A stretch of 64,000 nt of DNA from positions 343,985 to 407,984 of the forward strand of contig KE993464.1 of the NCBI GenBank assembly GCA_000466585.1. The letters run 5' to 3'. Below the pieces are notes generated by a model. The model had not been told where the DNA came from. It was given only the letters and a program-made list of their open reading frames with translations, and did no database searches. This DNA comes from Clostridiales bacterium oral taxon 876 str. F0540. Its GTDB lineage: Bacteria > Bacillota > Clostridia > Clostridiales > Clostridiaceae. Within the stretch, counting starts at the first letter, position 1. Every line of letters begins with the position of its first letter. Of the stretch, positions 44,342 through 53,200 are shown piece by piece. Both the position numbers and the translations under genes were made by a program.

Positions 44342-44420
44342 TGTAGAATTAAAAATGAAAATAGAAAATCCTTAAGGACTTTCAAATATTACTGATATTA
44401 TATTTTACATTCTACGTTAA
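44342..44420 (+). repeat. Small hairpin repeat between bcd and etfB
   Basis: TGTAGAAT (44342-44349) is inversely repeated as ATTCTAC(G) at 44410-44416, bracketing a perfect TCCTTAAGGA palindrome near 44369. The right end TATATTTTACATTCT plus ACGTTAA (44399-44420) recurs at 1717-1738. This looks like a copy of a short dispersed intergenic element inserted within the operon. Confidence 0.5.
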
Positions 44421-44441
44421 ATTTATTGGGGGGAGTTATAA

Positions 44442-45221
44442 ATGAATATAATTGTTTGTATAAAACAAGTGCCAGATACTAATGAAGTTAAAATAGATCC
44501 AGTTACAGGAACGCTTATAAGAGAAGGTGTTCCATCTATTATAAATCCAGACGATAAAAATGCTTTAGAAGAAGCACTTATACTTAAGGATAAATATAAT
44601 GCACATATTACTGTAATAACTATGGGGCCTCCTCAAGCAGAAAAGGCTTTAAGAGAAGCATTATCAATGGGAGCGGATGAAGCGATATTGATTACAGACA
44701 GAGCTTTCGGAGGTGCGGATACTTTAGCAACTTCAAGAGTTTTAGCTGCTGCCATACAGAAGCTTCCATATGATATAGTGTTTGCAGGAAGACAGGCTAT
44801 AGATGGAGATACTGCTCAAGTTGGACCTGAAATTGCAGAACATTTAAGTCTTCCACAGGTTACTTATGTTGAGAAAGTTGAAATTGAAGGCAGAAATTTA
44901 TTAATAAGAAGAGCCTTAGAAGATGGCTATGAAATTATAAAAGCAAAAACACCGGTACTTCTAACGGCTATTAAAGAATTAAATGTACCAAGATATATGA
45001 ATGTAAGATATATCTACGAAGCCTTCAAGAAGGAAATAAAGATTTGGAATTCAAATGACATAGATATTGAAAAATCCCTTCTAGGACTAAGCGGTTCTCC
45101 AACAAAGGTCAGAAAGTCTATGACCAAAGAGGTTAAAGGCAAAGGAGAGCTTGTTAACAAGTCTCCAAAGGAAGCAGCAGAATACGCGGCAGCTAAGCTT
45201 AAAGAAAAGCACTTTATATAA
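44442..45221 (+). CDS. etfB: Electron transfer flavoprotein beta subunit
   Basis: A 259-residue subunit of the electron-transferring, bifurcating flavoprotein that works with butyryl-CoA dehydrogenase. The opening IVCIKQVPDTNEVKID and the FAGRQAIDGDTAQVGPEIA region are characteristic, the latter lining the flavin site; bifurcating EtfB binds FAD here rather than AMP. ATG follows GGGGGGAG. Followed by etfA after 14 bp. Confidence 0.95.
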   Translation: MNIIVCIKQVPDTNEVKIDPVTGTLIREGVPSIINPDDKNALEEALILKDKYNAHITVITMGPPQAEKALREALSMGADEAILITDRAFGGADTLATSRVLAAAIQKLPYDIVFAGRQAIDGDTAQVGPEIAEHLSLPQVTYVEKVEIEGRNLLIRRALEDGYEIIKAKTPVLLTAIKELNVPRYMNVRYIYEAFKKEIKIWNSNDIDIEKSLLGLSGSPTKVRKSMTKEVKGKGELVNKSPKEAAEYAAAKLKEKHFI

Positions 45222-45235
45222 GGGAGGGGTTTAGG

Positions 45236-46240
45236 ATGAATAAGTTGGATTATAAAGGAGTATGGGTATTTTCAGAGCAAAGAGGAGGTAAGCTTCAAAA
45301 GGTTTCTCTTGAGCTTTTAGGAAAAGGAAAAGATATTGCGGAAAAGTTAGGTGTTAGACTGACTGCTGTGCTTTTAGGAAGTGGTATAGCTGATATTTCT
45401 AATGAGTTAATAAACTATGGAGCAGATGAAGTAATAGTTTGCGATCATGAGTTTTTGAAAAATTATACAACTGATGGTTATACAAAGGTTATTTGCAATC
45501 TTGTAGACAAGTATAAGCCTGAAGTATTTTTGATCGGTGCAAGCTTTATAGGAAGAGATTTAGGACCTAGAGTTGCAGCAAGATTAGAAACAGGTTTGAC
45601 TGCTGACTGCACTGGACTTGATATAGACCTTGAAAGCAAAAACTTAATGATGACAAGACCTGCTTTTGGTGGAAATCTTATGGCTACAATTGAGTGTGCT
45701 GAGCACAGACCGCAAATGGCTACAGTTAGGCCAGGAGTGTTTGAAAAGCTTAAAAAGGATGAAAGCAGAACAGGTAATATAGAGCTTGAAAAGATAGACT
45801 TAGCTAAGGAAGATATAAGAACTGAAGTTATAGAAATAGTAAAAACAGCAAAGGACATGGTAGATATCGGAGAAGCAGAAATTATAGTTTCAGGTGGCAG
45901 AGGTGTTGGAAATAAGGAAAACTTTGCGCTTCTTAAAGAATTAGCTGAAGCTATGGGTGGAGTAGTAGGAGCATCACGTGCTGCTGTTGATAATGGATGG
46001 ATGGATAAGGTTTATCAAGTAGGACAAACAGGGAAAACTGTTAGACCTAGAGTTTATATAGCTTGCGGTATTTCAGGAGCTATTCAGCACCTTGCAGGAA
46101 TGCAGGACAGTGACTATATTGTAGCTATAAATAAAGACCCTGAGGCACCTATTATGAAAGCTGCAGACCTTGCTATTGTAGGAGATTTTACTAAGGTTGT
46201 TCCAGAGCTTATAAATCAAGTTAAAGAAATCAAAAATTAA
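45236..46240 (+). CDS. etfA: Electron transfer flavoprotein alpha subunit
   Basis: A 334-residue FAD-binding subunit. The C-terminal domain has VVGASRAAVDNGW, the QVGQTGKTVRPRVYIACGISG flavin loop (read in two parts as GQTGKTVRP and CGISGAIQHLAGM) and NKDPEAPIMK near the end. No N-terminal ferredoxin domain is present, so ferredoxin must dock as a separate protein. Pairs with EtfB and Bcd. ATG follows GGGAGGGG. Confidence 0.95.
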   Translation: MNKLDYKGVWVFSEQRGGKLQKVSLELLGKGKDIAEKLGVRLTAVLLGSGIADISNELINYGADEVIVCDHEFLKNYTTDGYTKVICNLVDKYKPEVFLIGASFIGRDLGPRVAARLETGLTADCTGLDIDLESKNLMMTRPAFGGNLMATIECAEHRPQMATVRPGVFEKLKKDESRTGNIELEKIDLAKEDIRTEVIEIVKTAKDMVDIGEAEIIVSGGRGVGNKENFALLKELAEAMGGVVGASRAAVDNGWMDKVYQVGQTGKTVRPRVYIACGISGAIQHLAGMQDSDYIVAINKDPEAPIMKAADLAIVGDFTKVVPELINQVKEIKN

Positions 46241-46263
46241 AAGTTTCAAAAGGGGTGGGATAA

Positions 46264-47112
46264 ATGGAAAAAATATTTGTTTTAGGCGCAGGCACTATGG
46301 GAGCAGGAATAGCTCAGGCTTTTGCTGCAAAAGGCTATGAAGTAATTATAAGAGATATTAAAGATGAATTTGTTGACAAGGGACTTGCAGGTATTAAAAA
46401 GAATCTTTCAAGGCTTGTTGAAAAAGGAAAGATGACTAATGAAGCAATGGAAGAAATACTTTGCAAACTTTCAGGAACAACTGATATAGCTTTAGCTGAG
46501 GATTGTGACTTAGTTATTGAAGCTGCAATTGAAAATATGGATATTAAAAAGAGTATTTTTGGTGAACTTGACAAGCTTTGCAAGGCTGAAACTATATTTG
46601 CTACTAATACCTCATCACTTTCTATCACTGAAATAGCATCAGCTACAAACAGACCAGGCAAGTTTATAGGAATGCACTTTTTCAATCCGGCTCCAGTAAT
46701 GAAGCTAGTAGAAGTTATTAGAGGTATAGCTACTTCAGAGGAGACCTTTAATGCAATTAAAGAGCTTTCAAAGAATATTGGCAAGGAACCAGTAGAAGTT
46801 AAGGAAGCACCTGGTTTTGTAGTTAATAGAATTTTAGTCCCAATGATCAACGAAGCAATAGGAGTTCTTGCAGAAGGAACAGCTTCAGCAGAGGATATAG
46901 ATAAGGCAATGATGCTCGGTGCAAATCATCCTATGGGACCTCTTACTCTTTCAGATTTTATAGGCAATGATATAGTACTTGCTATTATGGAAGTATTATA
47001 TAAAGAAACCGGAGATCCTAAGTATAGACCTCACACTTTACTTAAAAAGTATGTAAGGGCCGGATATTTAGGAAGAAAATCAGGAAGAGGCTTCTTTAAC
47101 TACACTAAATAG
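46264..47112 (+). CDS. hbd: 3-hydroxybutyryl-CoA dehydrogenase
   Basis: A 282-residue enzyme reducing acetoacetyl-CoA to 3-hydroxybutyryl-CoA, usually with NADH. The Rossmann motif is LGAGTMGAGIAQAFA at about 5-19, the catalytic histidine is in GMHFFNPAPVMKLVEV, and NRILVPMINEA begins the C-terminal domain. Length and sequence fit the clostridial Hbd type. Last gene of the butyryl-CoA cluster, closed by a terminator. AGGGGTGG precedes the ATG. Confidence 0.95.
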   Translation: MEKIFVLGAGTMGAGIAQAFAAKGYEVIIRDIKDEFVDKGLAGIKKNLSRLVEKGKMTNEAMEEILCKLSGTTDIALAEDCDLVIEAAIENMDIKKSIFGELDKLCKAETIFATNTSSLSITEIASATNRPGKFIGMHFFNPAPVMKLVEVIRGIATSEETFNAIKELSKNIGKEPVEVKEAPGFVVNRILVPMINEAIGVLAEGTASAEDIDKAMMLGANHPMGPLTLSDFIGNDIVLAIMEVLYKETGDPKYRPHTLLKKYVRAGYLGRKSGRGFFNYTK

Positions 47113-47118
47113 AGTTAT

Positions 47119-47160
47119 AAACTGCCATGTATTTTATATATGTGGCAGTTCATTTTTTTC
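47119..47160 (+). terminator. Terminator of the crt-hbd operon
   Basis: AACTGCCA pairs with TGGCAGTT through a stem with an A/T-rich top, followed by CATTTTTTTC. Confidence 0.85.
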
Positions 47161-47233
47161 TTTTATTATTTGTAAATAACATTTATAATTCATTGTATAT
47201 ATAAAAAATTTATCTAATACGGGGATGGATAAA

Positions 47234-49159
47234 ATGCAGTTGAAAGAAAAACATGACGAGATTATTAAAAAATCTCACGAACGTTGTATAGAATACGGAA
47301 TAGAAAAAGAAAGAGTTTCACCTAAGAAGATATTAATAGGACAACAGGTTTCAGAAAATATTGATAGAAATAAGGATCTAATAAGAGTAGCAGAACCCTT
47401 TATGAATATCTTATATAATTTCCTAGAAGGCTCTGGATTTTTTATTATACTCACTGATAAAGAAGGCTGCATATTAAATTTAGTTGGAGATAAAGAGGTT
47501 ATTAAAGCGGCATTGGAACTCAATATGGTAATAGGGGCATATATGGATGAAAAAAGTATTGGTACTAATGCTATGGGAACTGCAATAAAAGAAGATTCAC
47601 CAATTCAGATTTCCGCAAAAGAACATTTTATAACTGCTTACCATAGATGGACATGTTCTGCGGCACCTATTCATAACGAAGACGGAAAAGTTATTGGCAC
47701 TTTAAATTTAACAGGGAGCAGCAATTTAGTGCACCCGCATACCTTAGGCCTTGTAGCTGCAGCAGTTAAATCTATTGAAAATCAAATGCAAAGTGAAAGA
47801 GTACAAAATAAGTTAACTGAAGCATACAGTTATCTAAATACTATAATGGAATCTATATCAACAGGTATATTTGCAGTTGATGATAAAGGACATTTAAAAC
47901 TTATAAATAAAAATGCCTGCGATATGCTTGGAGTAACTGAAGATAATATATTAGGAAGGCCAATAAAGGAAGCTTTCAGCAATTTTAAAGAATTAGTAAA
48001 GCTTATAGAGCAGAAGAAAAATATACAAGATGAAGAAATAATAATAAGCCGCAAAAATAAACGAGATAGATACAATATGAATATATATTCGATTGAATTA
48101 AAGGATAAAGAAAATATAGGCTTTGTAGTAACTTTAAAAGAAATACAAAATGTTATAAATCTAGTAAATAAGTATACTGGCATGACAGCAAGGTATACTT
48201 TTGATAATATAGTGGGTCAAAGCAATCAAATAAAAAAAATAATTGATTATGCAAAACATATATCGGATAGTCCATCAACTGTTCTCATTCAAGGAGAAAG
48301 CGGAACAGGTAAAGAGGTGCTTGCTCAAGCAATACACAATAACAGTAGCAGAAAGAATTATGGTTTTGTCGCGATAAATTGCGGCGCTATTCCTAAAAAC
48401 TTAATTGAAAGCGAGCTTTTTGGATATGATGATGGAGCTTTTACAGGAGCTAAAAAAGGGGGACATCCGGGAAAGTTCGAGCTTGCTAACGGCGGCACAT
48501 TGTTTTTGGATGAAATTGCTGAGATGCCGCTTGATATGCAGGTAAATCTTCTGAGAGTTCTGCAAGAGGGCTGCGTTACCCGTGTAGGAGGAGAAAAATG
48601 TATTCCTGTAGATGTTAGAATTATTGCAGCAACAAATAAAGATTTAAAAGTCGAGATAGAAAAAGGAACCTTTAGAAGGGACTTATATTATAGATTAAGT
48701 GTTATTCCTATAGAACTTCCGCCTCTTAGAGAAAGAAAAGAAGATATAGTTTTTTTAATGGAGCATTTTTTGGAACTAAAAGCAGCTAAGTTAAATAAGG
48801 AAGTTCCGGAACTGGATTCAGATATCTACAGTAGATTTCTAAATTATGACTGGCCGGGAAATATCAGAGAACTGGAAAATTTTATTGAAAATATTGTTAA
48901 CATGGAAGGAAGATTTTCTAAGGATATTATTCTGGAGGAAAGAAGTGAAGTAAGTGAGGAAGCAGCAGCAAATATTGAGATTGTCAATAATTTTGATGAA
49001 AATGTTTATTTGTGTTCTTTAGATGATCTTGAAAAAAAAGCTATCATTGTATGTTTAGATAAATTTAGAGGAAACATTTCAAAAACTTCTCAAACTTTAG
49101 GTATAAGCAGAAATACTTTGTATCAAAAGATGAAAAAGTATGGGATAAAAGATTGTTAA
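47234..49159 (+). CDS. Sigma-54-dependent transcriptional activator (AcoR-like)
   Basis: A 641-residue enhancer-binding protein. An AcoR-like GAF sensor region (about 65-190) and a PAS domain (about 205-310) precede the AAA+ module. Walker A is GESGTGKE (354-361) and the sigma-54 contact loop GAFTGA (401-406) is intact. A Fis-type helix-turn-helix ends the protein (KTSQTLGISRNTLYQKM). ATG at 47234 is better spaced from GGGGATGG than the ATG at 47225. The next gene has a consensus sigma-54 promoter, so this protein very likely activates the alcohol dehydrogenase. Its signal may be an aldehyde, alcohol or related metabolite; this is inferred. Confidence 0.9.
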   Translation: MQLKEKHDEIIKKSHERCIEYGIEKERVSPKKILIGQQVSENIDRNKDLIRVAEPFMNILYNFLEGSGFFIILTDKEGCILNLVGDKEVIKAALELNMVIGAYMDEKSIGTNAMGTAIKEDSPIQISAKEHFITAYHRWTCSAAPIHNEDGKVIGTLNLTGSSNLVHPHTLGLVAAAVKSIENQMQSERVQNKLTEAYSYLNTIMESISTGIFAVDDKGHLKLINKNACDMLGVTEDNILGRPIKEAFSNFKELVKLIEQKKNIQDEEIIISRKNKRDRYNMNIYSIELKDKENIGFVVTLKEIQNVINLVNKYTGMTARYTFDNIVGQSNQIKKIIDYAKHISDSPSTVLIQGESGTGKEVLAQAIHNNSSRKNYGFVAINCGAIPKNLIESELFGYDDGAFTGAKKGGHPGKFELANGGTLFLDEIAEMPLDMQVNLLRVLQEGCVTRVGGEKCIPVDVRIIAATNKDLKVEIEKGTFRRDLYYRLSVIPIELPPLRERKEDIVFLMEHFLELKAAKLNKEVPELDSDIYSRFLNYDWPGNIRELENFIENIVNMEGRFSKDIILEERSEVSEEAAANIEIVNNFDENVYLCSLDDLEKKAIIVCLDKFRGNISKTSQTLGISRNTLYQKMKKYGIKDC

Positions 49160-49169
49160 AAAATATTAC

Positions 49170-49231
49170 AACTGTCCTAAAAACTAACAATACGTAGTGT
49201 GTATCGTGTTAGTTTTTAGGACAGTTTTTTT
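49170..49231 (+). terminator. Terminator of the sigma-54 activator gene
   Basis: AACTGTCCTAAAAACTAACA (49170-49189) pairs perfectly with TGTTAGTTTTTAGGACAGTT (49207-49226), then TTTTT. The 17-nt loop itself contains ATAC and GTAT. Confidence 0.93.
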
Positions 49232-49273
49232 ATGAAGATAAAAACATATGGGCAATATGCCTAAAAATAGCGC

Positions 49274-49291
49274 ATGTTAAGTTTATAACAA
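49274..49291 (+). promoter_or_regulatory. Rex-like operator before alcohol dehydrogenase
   Basis: ATGTTAAGTTTATAACAA matches TTGTTAA-N4-TTAACAA in 12 of 14 defined positions. It ends three bases before the sigma-54 promoter core. Confidence 0.55.
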
Positions 49292-49294
49292 AGT

Positions 49295-49310
49295 TGGCAT
49301 GAGTATTGCT
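49295..49310 (+). promoter_or_regulatory. Sigma-54 promoter of alcohol dehydrogenase
   Basis: TGGCAT-GAGTA-TTGCT matches TGGCAC-N5-TTGCW with the required spacing between the GG at -24 and GC at -12. The gene just upstream encodes a sigma-54 activator. Confidence 0.85.
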
Positions 49311-49368
49311 AATATAAATAGTATAATAGTTAAAAAAATATCAATATAGAATAATGGGAGGAATTATC

Positions 49369-50535
49369 ATGAACAGATTTACATTACCTAGAGACATTTA
49401 TTTTGGAGAAGGTTCTTTAGAAGTATTAAAAACAATAAAAGGCAAGAGAGCTGTAGTTGTTACAGGCGGAAGCTCAATGAGAAAGTTCGGATTTTTACAA
49501 AAAACTGTTTCATACCTAGAAGAAGCAGGTATGGAAGTTAAACTTATAGAAGGGGTTGAACCAGACCCATCAGTTGAAACAGTAATGAAGGGCGCAGAAA
49601 CTATGAGAGAGTTCGGACCAGATTTAATAGTTTCAATTGGAGGAGGATCACCTATAGATGCAGCAAAAGCAATGTGGATATTCTATGAATACCCAGAATT
49701 TACTTTTGAAAAAGCAGTAATACCTTTCGGAATCCCAGAATTAAGACAAAAGGCAAGATTTGTTGCTATACCATCTACAAGCGGAACTGCAACAGAAGTT
49801 ACAGCTTTTTCAGTTATAACTGATTATAAAGCACAAATTAAATATCCTTTAGCAGACTTTAATTTAACACCAGATATCGCTATAGTTGACTCTAGCTTAG
49901 CTGAAACAATGCCAGCAACTTTAACAGCACACACAGGAATGGACGCTCTAACTCATGCTATAGAAGCTTATGTAGCAAGCTTAAGATCAGCTTTTTCAGA
50001 TCCACTTGCAATGCAGGCTATTGCTATGGTTAAAGAAAACCTATTAAAATCCTTTGAAGGAGATAAGAAAGCTAGAGAAGAAATGCATATAGCTCAATGC
50101 TTAGCAGGTATGGCTTTCAGCAATGCTTTACTTGGAATTACTCACAGTATGGCTCATAAAACAGGAGCTGTTTTCCATGTTCCTCATGGCTGTGCTAATG
50201 CAATATATCTTCCATATGTTATAGACTTCAACAAGAAGGCATGCGGAGAAAGATATGCTCAAATTGCTAAGAACCTTGGACTGGCAGGAAATACTACTGA
50301 TGAATTAGTAGATTCCTTAACAAATATGATCAAAGAAATGAACAAAGCTATGGGAGTACCTCAGACTTTAAAAGAGTATGGAATAAGCGAAGAAGATTTC
50401 TATGCTAATGTTGATAGAATATCAGAAAATGCCATTCAAGATGCATGCACAGGTTCAAACCCAAGAGCAATAACTGTAGAAGAAATGAAGAAATTATATA
50501 CTTGCACATTTACTGGCGAGAAAGTAAACTTCTAA
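49369..50535 (+). CDS. Iron-containing alcohol dehydrogenase
   Basis: A 388-residue group III alcohol dehydrogenase reducing aldehydes to alcohols with NAD(P)H. The cofactor loop IVSIGGGSPIDAAKAMW lies near residue 95. Fe2+ ligands come from the aspartate before AETMPA and histidines in DALTHAIEAYV, THSMAHKTGAVFHVPHG. The chosen ATG at 49369 follows GGGAGG; an ATG at 49354 overlaps that site. It is a single gene controlled by a sigma-54 promoter and a Rex-like site, which fits an alcohol-forming or alcohol-using enzyme that answers to redox state. Physiological substrate unproven. Confidence 0.93.
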   Translation: MNRFTLPRDIYFGEGSLEVLKTIKGKRAVVVTGGSSMRKFGFLQKTVSYLEEAGMEVKLIEGVEPDPSVETVMKGAETMREFGPDLIVSIGGGSPIDAAKAMWIFYEYPEFTFEKAVIPFGIPELRQKARFVAIPSTSGTATEVTAFSVITDYKAQIKYPLADFNLTPDIAIVDSSLAETMPATLTAHTGMDALTHAIEAYVASLRSAFSDPLAMQAIAMVKENLLKSFEGDKKAREEMHIAQCLAGMAFSNALLGITHSMAHKTGAVFHVPHGCANAIYLPYVIDFNKKACGERYAQIAKNLGLAGNTTDELVDSLTNMIKEMNKAMGVPQTLKEYGISEEDFYANVDRISENAIQDACTGSNPRAITVEEMKKLYTCTFTGEKVNF

Positions 50536-50558
50536 AATAATTAATTTTCTGTATTCAA

Positions 50559-50625
50559 TAATAAAGAATGTAAAGGAGTTAGAGATTCTTGTGAGAATTT
50601 ATAATTTCTTCACATTCTTTATTAA
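50559..50625 (+). terminator. Terminator of alcohol dehydrogenase gene
   Basis: AATAAAGAATGT pairs with ACATTCTTTATT at the base of a long, partly nested hairpin. No strong T-tract beyond TTTATTAATT. Confidence 0.6.
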
Positions 50626-50649
50626 TTATGACTGAATTAATATAATTTT

Positions 50650-50672
50650 ATAAATTTTGTTGCAAAATTTAT
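50650..50672 (+). repeat. Inverted repeat before nfnA
   Basis: ATAAATTTTG pairs with CAAAATTTAT across TTG, in the A/T-rich region 80 bp before nfnA. It could be an operator or merely local symmetry. Confidence 0.35.
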
Positions 50673-50753
50673 AATTGTTAATGAAATAATTTATTAATAT
50701 GTTATAATAAATTTGGTTAGGGAAGTTCAATTTAATATCCAGGAGGGGTATAA

Positions 50754-51635
50754 ATGTATAAAATTGTTGATAAAAGAATATTAGCACCAAATATATATCT
50801 AATGGATGTAGAAGCACCAAGAGTAGCAAAATCAGCTAAACCTGGACAGTTCTTAATAGTTAAAATGCATGAAAAGGGTGAAAGAATCCCTCTTACAATT
50901 TGTGATTATGATGCTGAAAAAGGAACAGTTACTATAGTTTTTCAAGCTATGGGTACTTCTACTAAAGAAATGGCTCAATTCGAAGTTGGGCAATATTTTG
51001 CAGATTTTGTTGGCCCGCTTGGACAGCCTTCAGAAATGGTTCATGAAGACCTAGAAAGCTTAAAAAATAAAAAGATTATGTTTATAGCAGGGGGAGTTGG
51101 AACTGCTCCGGTATATCCTCAGGTTAAGTGGCTGCATGAAAGAGGAATAAGTGCCGATGTTATAGTGGGAAGCAAAACAAAGGATATGCTTATACTTGAA
51201 GATGAAATGAAAAAAGTGGCAGGAAATTTATATGTTACAACTGATGATGGCTCTTATGGAAATAAAGGGCTGGTTACTGATGTTTTAAAGAACCTTGTAG
51301 AAAATGAAGGAAAACGTTACGATTTGGTTGTTGCTATAGGACCTATGATAATGATGAAGTTTGTGGCTAAGCTTACAAAAGAATTAGGAATACACACTAT
51401 AGTAAGCTTAAACCCTATAATGGTAGACGGAACCGGAATGTGCGGCGCCTGCAGAGTTACTGTAGGAAATGAAACTAAGTTTGCCTGTGTTGATGGACCG
51501 GAATTTGACGGCCATTTAGTTAATTTCGATGAAGCAATGAGAAGGCAGGCTATGTATAAGAGTGAAGAAGCACAAGCTGAGTTTAGAAAAGAACATTCTC
51601 ATAACGGCGGCGGATGCTGCGGCTGTGAAAAGTAA
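50754..51635 (+). CDS. nfnA: NADH-dependent ferredoxin:NADP+ oxidoreductase, small subunit
   Basis: A 293-residue FAD/NAD(H)-binding subunit of the electron-bifurcating Nfn complex, related to the electron-transfer subunit of dihydroorotate dehydrogenase. FAD binding is by RIPLTICDYD, the NAD loop is MFIAGGVGTAPVYPQVKWL, and cysteines in GMCGACRVTVG and FACVDGPEF hold a [2Fe-2S] cluster. The C-terminal GGGCCGCEK tail adds four more cysteines. Nfn couples NADPH oxidation to NAD+ and ferredoxin reduction, or the reverse. AGGAGGGG precedes the ATG; followed by nfnB. Confidence 0.93.
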   Translation: MYKIVDKRILAPNIYLMDVEAPRVAKSAKPGQFLIVKMHEKGERIPLTICDYDAEKGTVTIVFQAMGTSTKEMAQFEVGQYFADFVGPLGQPSEMVHEDLESLKNKKIMFIAGGVGTAPVYPQVKWLHERGISADVIVGSKTKDMLILEDEMKKVAGNLYVTTDDGSYGNKGLVTDVLKNLVENEGKRYDLVVAIGPMIMMKFVAKLTKELGIHTIVSLNPIMVDGTGMCGACRVTVGNETKFACVDGPEFDGHLVNFDEAMRRQAMYKSEEAQAEFRKEHSHNGGGCCGCEK

Positions 51636-51656
51636 ACTTAAGGGGGAAAAGCACAA

Positions 51657-53048
51657 ATGGATAGAATGAAAAGAACTCCGATAGCAGAACAAGATCCCAA
51701 AAAGAGAGCTGCAAACTTTGAGGAAGTTTGTTTAGGATATACAGTAGAAGAAGCTATGCAGGAAGCTTCAAGATGTTTAAACTGCAAAAAACCTATGTGT
51801 GTTACTCAGTGTCCTGTTACTATAGGTATACCTGAGTTTATTCAGCACGTTAAAAATGGTGAGTTTGAGGAAGCGGCAAAGGTTATAGCACAAAACAGTT
51901 CACTTCCGGCAGTATGCGGAAGAGTTTGCCCTCAAGAAACTCAATGCGAAGGAAAATGTATATTAGGAATAAAGGGCGAGCCGATTGCTATAGGAAAGCT
52001 TGAAAGATTTATAGCTGATTGGTCTAGAGAGAATAACATAGATTTATCTGAAACTCTTCCTAAGAACGGAAAGAAGGTAGCAGTTATAGGAAGCGGCCCT
52101 GCAGGCCTTACAGCTGCAGGAGACTTGGCAAAGCTGGGCTATGATGTTACTATCTTTGAAGCGCTTCATGAACCAGGCGGAGTTTTAGTTTATGGGATTC
52201 CGGAATTCAGACTTCCAAAGGATACTGTTGTTAAACATGAAATAGAAAACGTTAAAAAGCTTGGAGTTAAAATTGAGACTAATGTTATAGTAGGAAGAAC
52301 TGTAACTATAGATGATTTATTTACTGAAGAAGGCTTTGATGCAGTATTTATAGGTTCTGGAGCAGGACTTCCAAAATTCATGGGTATTCCGGGAGAAAAT
52401 TCAAATGGAGTACTTTCAGCCAATGAATTTTTAACAAGAACAAATCTTATGAAGGCTTTTAAAGAAGGATACGATACTCCAATCAAAGTTGGAAACAGGG
52501 TTGCTGTAGTAGGCGGCGGAAATGTTGCCATGGATGCGGCAAGAACTGCTTTAAGATTAGGAGCAGAATCTCATATAGTATACAGACGTTCGGAATCAGA
52601 GCTTCCGGCAAGAGTTGAAGAAGTTCATCATGCTAAGGAAGAGGGAGTTATATTTGATGTTTTAACTAACCCTATAGAAATTTTAGCTGATGAAAAAGGC
52701 TGGGTAAAGGGAATGAAATGTGTTAGGATGGAGCTTGGTGAGCCGGATGCTTCAGGCAGAAGAAAACCTGTAGAAGTTCCAAATTCTGAATTTATAATGG
52801 AGCTAGACACAGTAATAATGTCCCTTGGTACTTCTCCAAATCCTCTCATTTCTTCGACTACAAAAGGACTAGATATAAATAAGAGAAAGTGTATAGTAAC
52901 AGAAGAAGAAACAGGTCTAACTACCAGAGAAAGAGTTTATGCAGGCGGAGACGCAGTAACAGGTGCTGCTACTGTAATTCTCGCAATGGGAGCCGGAAAG
53001 AAGGCTGCAAAAGCAATACACGAGTTCTTATCAAAAACAGAAGAATAA
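51657..53048 (+). CDS. nfnB: NADH-dependent ferredoxin:NADP+ oxidoreductase, large subunit
   Basis: A 463-residue subunit with NADPH and bifurcating FAD sites, homologous to the glutamate synthase small subunit. N-terminal cysteines CLNCKKPMCVTQCP and CGRVCPQETQCEGKC bind two [4Fe-4S] clusters. Rossmann loops are VIGSGPAGLTAAGDLA for FAD and VVGGGNVAMDAARTALRLG for NADPH. Translated 21 bp after nfnA. Being next to the butyryl-CoA and alcohol genes, the complex likely supplies NADPH or ferredoxin balance for them. A glutamate synthase subunit is unlikely as no large subunit is present. Confidence 0.94.
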   Translation: MDRMKRTPIAEQDPKKRAANFEEVCLGYTVEEAMQEASRCLNCKKPMCVTQCPVTIGIPEFIQHVKNGEFEEAAKVIAQNSSLPAVCGRVCPQETQCEGKCILGIKGEPIAIGKLERFIADWSRENNIDLSETLPKNGKKVAVIGSGPAGLTAAGDLAKLGYDVTIFEALHEPGGVLVYGIPEFRLPKDTVVKHEIENVKKLGVKIETNVIVGRTVTIDDLFTEEGFDAVFIGSGAGLPKFMGIPGENSNGVLSANEFLTRTNLMKAFKEGYDTPIKVGNRVAVVGGGNVAMDAARTALRLGAESHIVYRRSESELPARVEEVHHAKEEGVIFDVLTNPIEILADEKGWVKGMKCVRMELGEPDASGRRKPVEVPNSEFIMELDTVIMSLGTSPNPLISSTTKGLDINKRKCIVTEEETGLTTRERVYAGGDAVTGAATVILAMGAGKKAAKAIHEFLSKTEE

Positions 53049-53059
53049 TGGTTTCTTAC

Positions 53060-53086
53060 AGACAGTATCATGTGATACTGTCTGTT
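53060..53086 (+). terminator. Terminator of nfnAB
   Basis: ACAGACAGTATCA pairs with TGATACTGTCTGT across TG and is followed by TTATTTTTG. Confidence 0.9.
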
Positions 53087-53200
53087 TATTTTTGTTGAAA
53101 ATGATTATTTAATAGTATATATTTGTAGTAAAAGAAAAAACTTTATGCAGAATATGAAATAAAGTTATTTCGAAACTTTATTAGGAAGTGAGGTATTAAT

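Noticed and set aside
50675..50691. Possible Rex site TTGTTAA before nfnA
   Set aside because: Only one half-site is good. The second half reads ATAATTT and matches the consensus poorly, so I do not call Rex control of nfnAB.
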